This document shows, in pieces, positions 4,749 through 10,900 of a DNA stretch of 10,900 bases. Every line of letters begins with the position of its first letter. Position 1 is the first letter of the stretch. A model generated the notes under the pieces. It ran no database searches and was not told the origin of the DNA. It was given only the letters and a program-made list of their open reading frames with translations. The DNA lies in assembly GCA_013697365.1 (NCBI GenBank), contig JACCXA010000282.1, positions 1 through 10,900 of the forward strand, given 5' to 3'. The translations under genes and the position numbers were made by a program. This DNA comes from Chthoniobacterales bacterium. Lineage in GTDB: Bacteria; Verrucomicrobiota; Verrucomicrobiia; Chthoniobacterales; UBA10450.

Positions 4749-7175
4749 TTAGTTGCCTAACGAGAAATCCGCGCGCTCGCGAGAAAGATTCGGGTTATAA
4801 TAAGGATCACGCTCCAGCAGCTCGGGCCAGCGTTCCCGCATCACGTCGGTCTCACGAGCTTCCACGCTCCGCCGGCGGGTGGCGGATTCGTGGTGATACA
4901 GCTTCGCGAAAGGCGTGTAAACAATCAGGTAGCCGGCTTGCCGCATCTTGAGGCAAAGATCCACATCGTTGAAGGTCACGGGCAGACGCTCTTCATCGAA
5001 CCCGCCGACCTGCTCGAAGACCTCCCGCCGCGTCAGGAGGCAGGCGCCCGTGACGGAACTGTAATTCCGCGTCACCTGCAATTGCCGGCAAACGCCCGGA
5101 TCTTCCGCACCGAAATCTCGAAATGCGTGCTGTGCTATTCCGCCCACTCCGAGCACAACACCGGCATGTTGAATCGTATCGTTCGGATACAAGAGACGCG
5201 CGCCAACTGCGCCCACTTCCGGCCGCTGCACATGCTCAATCATGGCGCTGAGCCATTCGCCTTCAATGACTTCGACGTCGTTATTCAAAAAGAGCAGCCA
5301 GGGTGAGTCGGTCTCATTGACCGCGTAATTATTGATCGCGGAAAAGTTGAAGGGGCCTTGAAAATGCAGCAACCGATGCGGCGTCTGCGAGAAGTATTCT
5401 CGCGCCGCCATCGTCTCGCTGTCATTATTCACGATCACGATCTCATACTCCTGATAACTCGTTTTCTCGACCAGACTGTCGATGCAACGCGCCAGGAGTG
5501 GAATCGCATCGCGCGCGGGGATGATGATGCTGATTTTTTGCGGTCGCGTGACTTCGCGCTTTACCCAATAAGCGTGTGTCCGCCAGTCCACCGCCACGTA
5601 GCCAGCTTCGCCGCGGCGGCGCAAATGTCCGTCGATCGCTTTCTTGCCCGCCTCGAGCGCTTTCGGTTTGCGGCGGATATTATCTGAGGTGGAGGAAGCA
5701 CTCCGGCGCCAGTGGTAAAGAATGCGCGGAATGTGATGGATACGATCCGTTTTCTCGATGATGCGCAGGAAGAGATCATAGTCTTGCGCGCCGTCGAACT
5801 CCGTCCGAAAACCGCCGACCTCATCGACAAGCGCGCGCCGGAGAGTGGTGAAGTGACAAATGTAATTATAGCTGAGGAAGAAGTCCGGTGACCAATCCGG
5901 TTTGAACAACGGCGCATCGAAACCGCTCTCGGTCAGTTTATCTTCATCGGAGTAAATCAGGTCGGCTTGTGGATGCGTCTGGAGCAGCCGGGCCGTTCGA
6001 TAGAGCGCGTCTGGCTCGATCGTGTCATCGTGATCGAGGAGGCCCACCCACTCACCGCGTGCGATGGAAAGGCCTTGATTTGAAGCGGCCGAAATCCCGC
6101 CGCTTTCGCGTAACCGCGTCAGTCGGATGCGCGGATCGCGGGTCGCAAGAGTGGGCAAGGCGGCCAGCGTGCCGGGGTCTGTGGAGGCATCGTCGATGAG
6201 GATCAATTCCCAATTTTCGTAGGCCTGTGCGACCACGGAATCGACTGCCGCTTCCAGCCATGAAACCGGCGTATTGAACACGGGTGTGATGATGCTGATA
6301 AGGGGCACCTCCCGGAAACTCCGGGCCTCCTTTCGCATTGCTGCTCCTTCTCCGGGCGCGATGCGGTGCCGCGCGAACCAGGCTTGATAATCGCTGGCCG
6401 AAGCGACACTGAGCCGCGGCGCATCCACCACGGAGCGCTGTCGCCTTTTGTTGACTTCGCGCAGGAGCTTCTGCGGCAAACGATAAGGCGCCAGCAGGAC
6501 CTGACCGAGTTTGCGTTCCGGACACTTCCGCAGCTCCTGCTTTTCCTGCTTCAACTGCTTGAGCTGCTTCTTGGTCTCTTTCAGGCTCAGCACCTTCTCT
6601 TCGAGCTTCGCGATATGACGATCGGCCGCCTCCAGTTCGGCCATTCGGGTACGAAGAGTCCGCTCCAGGCCGTGCACATGTTGATTGACCCGCGCAAAGG
6701 CCGTCTCGACGGCCGGCACAGGCCCAACGCTTCCATCAGCTCCCCCACGCACCAGCCGTAGTGCGCCTACATCCAACTCCGTCAGGTCAGACTCATAATC
6801 GGGAGCCAGCCCGAATTGGCTGAAACTCTCGACTAATTTCGGCCGCCGCTTCGCCACTTCGGCCCCAACACCGGGCAGGAGGACGACGTCCGGCGCGACC
6901 CGCGCGATGGCCGCGACTTGCGCCTCGTGACGCTCTTCATTTTTGGGGTAGATCCAAACCGCGGTATCAACCAGCGCGCCCTGCCCATTCTCTGGTAGCA
7001 GCGCGGGGATGTCAGCCGTGGTCTCGCAGAAGGTCGCGCTGAGTCCGAACCTCAATAATTTTTGTTGCAGTTCTCCCGTGCCAAAGCCTACGAGAAGAAG
7101 CTTGCGTCCACCAAAGATTCGCGCCAGGACCCGCGCAAAATCCGAGCGAAAAGGATGAGCAGGCGTCTGCAACAC
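4749..7175 (-). CDS. Bifunctional GT2 glycosyltransferase with coiled coil and N-terminal Rossmann-like domain
   Basis: Numbered from GTG 7175 the protein is 808 aa. Residues 22-145 look like a degenerate methyltransferase-type Rossmann fold (KLLLVGFGTGELQQKL). Residues about 160-217 are a Lys/Glu/Gln-rich coiled coil (LKQLKQEKQELRK). Then come two GT-A family 2 glycosyltransferase domains. The first, about 292-470, has SIITPVFNTP, ILIDDAST and the metal-binding DHDD at 381-384. The second, about 548-767, has ISIIIPARDAIPLL, VNNDS, FLNNDVE (NND at 631-633) and FNDVDLCLKMRQAGY. Such twin-GT2 proteins build O-antigen or capsule-type glycans at the inner membrane's cytoplasmic face. No membrane helix is seen. 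The frame stays open to an ATG at 7469, but that would overlap the divergent gene by 213 nt, so I prefer GTG 7175, just after a TATAAT box; TTG 7211 and TTG 7172 are alternatives. The cupin gene follows by 7 nt. Confidence 0.88.
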   Translation of the reverse strand: MLQTPAHPFRSDFARVLARIFGGRKLLLVGFGTGELQQKLLRFGLSATFCETTADIPALLPENGQGALVDTAVWIYPKNEERHEAQVAAIARVAPDVVLLPGVGAEVAKRRPKLVESFSQFGLAPDYESDLTELDVGALRLVRGGADGSVGPVPAVETAFARVNQHVHGLERTLRTRMAELEAADRHIAKLEEKVLSLKETKKQLKQLKQEKQELRKCPERKLGQVLLAPYRLPQKLLREVNKRRQRSVVDAPRLSVASASDYQAWFARHRIAPGEGAAMRKEARSFREVPLISIITPVFNTPVSWLEAAVDSVVAQAYENWELILIDDASTDPGTLAALPTLATRDPRIRLTRLRESGGISAASNQGLSIARGEWVGLLDHDDTIEPDALYRTARLLQTHPQADLIYSDEDKLTESGFDAPLFKPDWSPDFFLSYNYICHFTTLRRALVDEVGGFRTEFDGAQDYDLFLRIIEKTDRIHHIPRILYHWRRSASSTSDNIRRKPKALEAGKKAIDGHLRRRGEAGYVAVDWRTHAYWVKREVTRPQKISIIIPARDAIPLLARCIDSLVEKTSYQEYEIVIVNNDSETMAAREYFSQTPHRLLHFQGPFNFSAINNYAVNETDSPWLLFLNNDVEVIEGEWLSAMIEHVQRPEVGAVGARLLYPNDTIQHAGVVLGVGGIAQHAFRDFGAEDPGVCRQLQVTRNYSSVTGACLLTRREVFEQVGGFDEERLPVTFNDVDLCLKMRQAGYLIVYTPFAKLYHHESATRRRSVEARETDVMRERWPELLERDPYYNPNLSRERADFSLGN

Positions 7176-7181
7176 AGAGAC

Positions 7182-7211
7182 ATTATATTGATTGATGGCG
7201 GACGCAGGCAA
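7182..7211 (-). promoter_or_regulatory. Sigma70-like promoter for the minus-strand glycan operon
   Basis: Reading the minus strand, TTGCCT (7211-7206; 4 of 6 matches to TTGACA) is followed after 18 nt by a perfect TATAAT (7187-7182). Transcription would begin near 7175, which is also the first base of an in-frame GTG. It lies in the 81-nt gap between the divergent glycosyltransferase and acyltransferase-heptosyltransferase genes. A weaker plus-strand pair, TTGATG (7192-7197) and TACGCT (7215-7220) with a 17-nt spacer, overlaps it and could serve the other arm, but is much less convincing. Confidence 0.5.
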
Positions 7212-7256
7212 TTTTACGCTGGCCCGCTCCGCCGCCAGCGCTCTCGCTGATTTTGC

Positions 7257-9152
7257 ATGCTCGATTTCAGCACTTATCTCCTGTATCGAGCCGGCACGGC
7301 GGTCGTCAGTTTGGTTCCGCTCGGCGCACTCTTCGCGTCCGGCGAATTTCTCGGCCTCTGCGCCTGGGTTTTGCTTCCGGGATATCGACGTCTGGCCACG
7401 CAGAATCTCGCTATTGCCTTCGCACGCGAAAAAACGCCAGCTGAGCTGCGAAGCCTGACGCGCCGACATTTCCAGCGCCTCGGAGCGAACCTCCTCTGCA
7501 GCCTCAAGATTGGCGCTATGTCACTGCAGGAGGTGGCGGAATGCGTCACCCTCGAGAACGCGGAGGTCGTCCACGCGCTGCTGCGCGCGCAGCAACCGGT
7601 CGTGGTCGCGCTCAGTCATCTCGGCAGTTGGGAGCTTTTCGCCCAGGTGTTTCCAAAGTATTTCAACTACATCCCGCTCAGCACCGTCTACCAGCCACTC
7701 GGCAACCGCCGGATCGACGAAGATGTGAGGCGAAAACGCGCGCGCGCCGGGGTCGAGATGTTCGATCGCCGGGAAGGCTTTCAGGCCGCGATCGCGCGGC
7801 TCCGGGTCGGCGGGGTGATTGGCATTCTCTCCGATCAACACGCCGGTGATCACGGACTCTGGACGCCTTTCTTCGGCCGGCTTGCTTCCACGACACCGCT
7901 GCCTGGATTACTCGCGAAGCGGACCGGTGCCGCGGTCATCAGCGCCAGCATCTACACAGCGGGGCGCGGCCGCTGGCGGATGGTCTTCACGGAGCGTTTT
8001 GACCAGGAAGGCGATTCAGTTCAGGCCATCACCGCGAAGGTGAACGAAGTCATCGCGGAGCAAATCCGCCAGGCGCCGGAAGATTGGTTTTGGGTCCACA
8101 ACCGCTGGAAAACTCCAAAACCGAACTTCCTGCTGGCGCGTTACAAACGCGGCGTCTTCGTGCCGCCGAGTGTACTACCGAACGCATTGCAGCCGTTCCG
8201 GATTCTAATCCGCGGCACTAACTGGCTGGGCGATAGCGTGATCAGCGCCCCAGCCGTACGCGCAATCAAACAGGGCCGGCCCGACGCACACATCACCGTG
8301 GCCACGCCGGAAAAGTTGGCGGCAATTTGGAAATTGATCCCGGAAGTCGACGAAGTGATCGGGCTGCCGGCTCGATCAGTCTTCGCGGTGGGTCGTTTGC
8401 TAAAACACCGGCCACGATTTCACGCCGCGATCCTGTTTCCCAACTCACTCAGAACCGCGCTCGAAGTCTGGTTCGCCGGAATCCCGCGTCGGGTCGGCTA
8501 TCGGGGGCATCATCGCTCGTGGTTCTTGAATCAAATTGTCCCCGATCTCCCGCGGCTCGGACCGATCCAGCATCAGGTTCATCACTATCTTCATATCGCG
8601 CAGCATCTAGGCGCCTCAGACGTGGGACAGAGGAAGGCCGCGGTCGTCTCTGCACACGGCGCGGCCTTTCCGCTTAAGCTTGGTCTCTGCCCGGGCGCAG
8701 AATACGGCCCCGCGAAACGCTGGTTACCGGAACGATTCGCGGAAGCGGCCATCGCCGTTGCTGCGCAAAAGCCAGCTCGATGGCATCTCTTCGGCACGGC
8801 GGCTGACGCAGCCATTGGGCAACAGATCGCTGCTCGGATTGGCGAGAACTGTGTCAATCGCATCGGCCTGACGAGTCTGGAAGATTTGATCGCAGAGCTG
8901 CGAGACTGCCGCCTTTTGCTGACGAACGACACCGGCACGATGCACCTGGCCACACTCCTGGGCGTGCCAGCAATTGCAGTCTTTGGTTCGACCGAGCATC
9001 GCCTGACGGGCCCGCTCGGCCCCCGGAACATGGTCATTCGTCATCACGTCGAATGCAGTCCGTGTTTCCTGCGCGTGTGCCCGATAGATTTTCGCTGCAT
9101 GAAAGCTGTGACAACTGAGGAAGTCACCGCAGCGGTTCTGGCTGCCTTGTGA
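7257..9152 (+). CDS. Fused lipid A acyltransferase (LpxL/HtrB-like) and heptosyltransferase II (WaaF-like)
   Basis: One unbroken 631-aa frame holds two LPS enzymes. Residues 1-290 are a lysophospholipid/lipid A acyltransferase: hydrophobic N-terminus, the HX4E catalytic motif in SHLGSWELF (H121, E126), LSDQHAGDHGLWTPFFGR (191-208), and the family end EDWFWVHNRWK (275-285). Such enzymes add secondary acyl chains to Kdo-lipid A at the inner membrane. Residues 314-631 are a GT9 heptosyltransferase II: RGTNWLGDSVISAPAVRAI (319-337), the donor-site GLCPGAEYGPAKRWLPERF (476-494), LTNDTGTMHLATLLGVPA (555-572) and the Cys-rich ECSPCFLRVCPIDFRCM (599-615). Both catalytic halves look intact, joined by about 25 residues. 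The ATG at 7257 is the first start in the frame, with no clear Shine-Dalgarno. The next gene begins 78 nt downstream. Confidence 0.92.
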   Translation: MLDFSTYLLYRAGTAVVSLVPLGALFASGEFLGLCAWVLLPGYRRLATQNLAIAFAREKTPAELRSLTRRHFQRLGANLLCSLKIGAMSLQEVAECVTLENAEVVHALLRAQQPVVVALSHLGSWELFAQVFPKYFNYIPLSTVYQPLGNRRIDEDVRRKRARAGVEMFDRREGFQAAIARLRVGGVIGILSDQHAGDHGLWTPFFGRLASTTPLPGLLAKRTGAAVISASIYTAGRGRWRMVFTERFDQEGDSVQAITAKVNEVIAEQIRQAPEDWFWVHNRWKTPKPNFLLARYKRGVFVPPSVLPNALQPFRILIRGTNWLGDSVISAPAVRAIKQGRPDAHITVATPEKLAAIWKLIPEVDEVIGLPARSVFAVGRLLKHRPRFHAAILFPNSLRTALEVWFAGIPRRVGYRGHHRSWFLNQIVPDLPRLGPIQHQVHHYLHIAQHLGASDVGQRKAAVVSAHGAAFPLKLGLCPGAEYGPAKRWLPERFAEAAIAVAAQKPARWHLFGTAADAAIGQQIAARIGENCVNRIGLTSLEDLIAELRDCRLLLTNDTGTMHLATLLGVPAIAVFGSTEHRLTGPLGPRNMVIRHHVECSPCFLRVCPIDFRCMKAVTTEEVTAAVLAAL

Positions 9153-9230
9153 CACGGCTCGACCATTTGAGGGGACGTCAGCCGTCACATTCCCATTGCG
9201 TTCGCTGCACCTCTCGCCTGATGGTCGCGC

Positions 9231-9659
9231 ATGGGCGTCGATGGCAGACCACGCATCCGCACGGAAGTGCAGGTGATGTTTTTCGATACCGATTGCGCTG
9301 CGGTGGTGCACAACATCGCTTACCTGCGTTTCATCGAGACGAACCGGACTCTCCTGGCGGAGCAACTTGGATTGCCGCTGCGGCAAATGACGGAAGAGAA
9401 GAAGTATCCCGTCGTGGTGCGGACGGAGATCGACTACCGGCGCGCCGCGGGTCTGGGCGATAAGTTAGTCGTGGAAGGCTGGCTTGATCGGGTCGAGCGC
9501 GTCCGGTTCTGGTGCGCTTTTCGCATCACCCGCCCGCATGATGACACCCTGATCGCGGAATGCCGCCAGACTCTGGCAATCGTGGAGATGCCATCCGCTA
9601 AACTGCTGCGGCTGCCTGATGATTGGGACAACTACCGCACCGACGAATCGTCAACTTAA
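9231..9659 (+). CDS. YbgC/FadM-like acyl-CoA thioesterase (4HBT hotdog fold)
   Basis: This 142-aa cytoplasmic protein is a single hotdog-fold thioesterase that should hydrolyse acyl-CoA (or acyl-ACP) thioesters. The signature VMFFDTDCAAVVHNIAYLRF (residues 15-34) contains the catalytic-type aspartate D21 at the place of D17 in Pseudomonas 4-hydroxybenzoyl-CoA thioesterase. The glycine normally in DCAGVVHN is alanine here (A24). VVVRTEIDYRRAAGLGDKL (51-69) is the usual second conserved strand. Length is normal for YbgC. The ATG at 9231 is preceded by no clear ribosome site. It is 78 nt after the acyltransferase fusion and 35 nt before the membrane glycosyltransferase, so it is probably co-transcribed with both. 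YbgC proteins are usually linked to tol-pal, which is not visible here. The acyl substrate is unknown. Confidence 0.88.
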   Translation: MGVDGRPRIRTEVQVMFFDTDCAAVVHNIAYLRFIETNRTLLAEQLGLPLRQMTEEKKYPVVVRTEIDYRRAAGLGDKLVVEGWLDRVERVRFWCAFRITRPHDDTLIAECRQTLAIVEMPSAKLLRLPDDWDNYRTDESST

Positions 9660-9694
9660 GGTCGTGGAGAGCATCCGGTGATCGCAAACCTCTG

Positions 9695-10900
9695 ATGGCG
9701 ACCGGCACCCGCACTTTCGGGCTGCACGAGACTTTGATCGAGCCGCAGGTTCTTCAGCCCCCGCCCACTCGTCACGCGCTCCTCGCCTTCCTTTTAACGC
9801 TGGCCGCAATCCTGCACATTGGAACGGCCGGCTGGAGCGACATTCACAATGGCGTGGAAGGCCGTAACGCCGTCGCTGCGGTCAGGATTGTGCAAGGCGA
9901 AACAACCGAACTGCGGAGTGAATCCCCCTTCGCGTCCTGGTTGATCACGGGCTCGTTCAAGCTTTTCGGAGTCAGTGCGACGGCGGCCCGAATTCCGATT
10001 GCTCTCGCCATGCTCGGCGCGATTGCCTGCACGTTCCTGATTGGTGAACGTCTGGTCGACTACTGGCGCGGCTTCATCGCCGGGTTGATTCATCTCTGTA
10101 GCCTGGGCGCTTTTATTTGGGGTCGCGTCGTCACTCCGGAACCGATCTTCGCCGCTCTGCTGGGCGGTGCGATTTTCTGTCTGGTGTGTGGTTTTCAACG
10201 TCAACAAACACGCCGCGCCTGGTTTGCCGGAGTGTGGGGCTTTGTTGTCCTGGGCGTACTGACGAAGGGCACTCTGGGTCTCCTCTATCCTGCCGCCATC
10301 ATCGTTATCCTGGCAGCCCTCTATCGGCAGGCGCGCCTGCGTTTTCGGGCGCTGCTTCACTGGCACTTTCTCCTCCCTTTCGGGGCGCTCCTCGGATCCT
10401 GGGTGATCTGGAGGCACCTGCACAATTCCGGCGCGCCGACTGAATTGCTGCTTTTCGGCGATCAAGGCGAGCGAGCGGATGGCGTCCCTATCACTTCTTT
10501 TCTGCTCGACCATCTCGTCTGGTGGTTTCCTGCGTTTCTCCTCATCCTTCCAAGCCTGTTCTTCGCCTCACGCAAGATTTTCCGTCCGCACGAATTCGAG
10601 TTCGCGGATGCCTTGCCGCTCGCCTGGCTCGCAGCCGGCTTCATCCCGCTTCTGGTCTTTCCGGGACGTCAGGACTATCAATCGATAAGTGTCTGGAGCG
10701 CGCTGGCGCTCTGGACCGCTTCGGCTTGGGATCGGGCGCCTCGAAGTCTGCGCCTGACCGGGCTGGGCCTGGTGGCGCTGGCTGGTTCGGCTCTAGCCTT
10801 TTCAGCGGCGGCCACTCGTCCTGTTGCGGTTCCGCCATTCGCGATTGCGGATGCCGGTGGGATAAAAACGATGCTGCTAATGATCGGCCTCGCCGTTGTG
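9695..10900 (+). CDS. GT-C membrane glycosyltransferase (ArnT/PMT-like), C-terminus cut by window edge
   Basis: The frame from ATG 9695 is open to the window end, giving 402 residues. The protein is polytopic: a short soluble N-terminus, a first helix near residues 28-45 (HALLAFLLTLAAILHIGTAG), then many hydrophobic helices. The first periplasmic loop, WSDIHNGVEGRNAVAAVRIV (about 47-66), is where ArnT and protein-mannosyltransferase relatives carry an acidic catalytic or metal site; here the likely acidic residues are D49 and E55. SPFASWLITGSFKLFGVS and AARIPIALAML follow, as in the bacterial PMT/GT83 group. Later parts include LTKGTLGLLYPAA and FPGRQDYQS. Such enzymes transfer a sugar from an undecaprenyl-phosphate carrier to lipid A, glycan or protein on the periplasmic side. 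Linkage to LPS genes supports a lipid A or core target, but the acceptor and sugar cannot be read. It starts 35 nt after the thioesterase. Confidence 0.84.
   Translation, partial: MATGTRTFGLHETLIEPQVLQPPPTRHALLAFLLTLAAILHIGTAGWSDIHNGVEGRNAVAAVRIVQGETTELRSESPFASWLITGSFKLFGVSATAARIPIALAMLGAIACTFLIGERLVDYWRGFIAGLIHLCSLGAFIWGRVVTPEPIFAALLGGAIFCLVCGFQRQQTRRAWFAGVWGFVVLGVLTKGTLGLLYPAAIIVILAALYRQARLRFRALLHWHFLLPFGALLGSWVIWRHLHNSGAPTELLLFGDQGERADGVPITSFLLDHLVWWFPAFLLILPSLFFASRKIFRPHEFEFADALPLAWLAAGFIPLLVFPGRQDYQSISVWSALALWTASAWDRAPRSLRLTGLGLVALAGSALAFSAAATRPVAVPPFAIADAGGIKTMLLMIGLAVV

Noticed and set aside
4139..4951. Plus-strand open frame of 270 aa
   Set aside because: It is antisense to the cupin gene and the end of the glycosyltransferase gene, both of which have clear motifs; its Arg/His/Pro-rich translation is typical of an antisense shadow in GC-rich DNA.
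7176..7469. N-terminal extension of the glycosyltransferase frame to ATG 7469
   Set aside because: It would overlap the divergent acyltransferase-heptosyltransferase gene by 213 nt on the opposite strand. The extra residues are charged and low in complexity with no recognisable domain, and a promoter lies inside this stretch.
9149..9188. Inverted repeat (gtgacacggct / agccgtcac) at the end of the acyltransferase-heptosyltransferase gene
   Set aside because: The stem needs a 2-nt bulge, has a 20-nt loop and no T tract after it, and the downstream genes appear co-transcribed, so I do not call a terminator.
8724..9386. Minus-strand open frame of 220 aa
   Set aside because: It is antisense to the heptosyltransferase motifs and the thioesterase start; no domain is seen.
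9794..10513. Minus-strand open frame of 239 aa
   Set aside because: It is antisense to the membrane glycosyltransferase; its highly polar Gln/Arg/Glu-rich content mirrors the hydrophobic codons of the real gene.

Overview
The window looks like chromosomal DNA from a Gram-negative, GC-rich bacterium, most likely a member of the Verrucomicrobiota (perhaps a soil Chthoniobacterales/Spartobacteria type). This placement is inferred from three things: the style of the proteins, the lipid A/LPS-type enzymes, and a heptamer repeat family of a kind I associate with Verrucomicrobia. No rRNA or other taxonomic marker is present. Ten protein genes are supported, two of them cut by the window edges. I see no tRNA, rRNA, CRISPR array, insertion sequence or prophage gene. 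No gap between genes exceeds about 125 bases.

Left part (1-1214, minus strand): panC (pantothenate synthetase) runs into nadB (L-aspartate oxidase) with an ATGA stop/start overlap, a small cofactor-biosynthesis operon for CoA and NAD precursors. panC carries an in-frame block of nine heptamer repeats. A 54-nt palindromic element that can fold as a three-way junction lies just upstream of its likely GTG start. Divergent from panC (1334-2182, plus) is a fusion of a DUF4242 domain to a class III nucleotide cyclase.

Middle (2307-7175, minus strand): four genes run in one direction. In transcription order they are a large double-GT2 glycosyltransferase with a coiled coil, a small RmlC-like cupin, a class I SAM methyltransferase and an EamA/DMT transporter. 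The first two are 7 bases apart; the later gaps are 82 and 37 bases. The set suggests surface glycan synthesis and modification, with the transporter perhaps only co-located.

Right part (7257-10900, plus strand): divergent from the glycosyltransferase across an 81-base gap is a single protein joining an LpxL/HtrB-type lipid A acyltransferase to a heptosyltransferase II (WaaF-like, GT9). It is followed by a YbgC-like acyl-CoA thioesterase and a polytopic GT-C glycosyltransferase (ArnT/PMT type) that runs off the window. Together with the minus-strand cluster this forms a divergent envelope locus for lipid A, core and surface polysaccharide. A good sigma70-like promoter is visible for the minus-strand arm.

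Shine-Dalgarno sequences are weak or absent before most genes, and several starts are GTG, so some start positions are uncertain.
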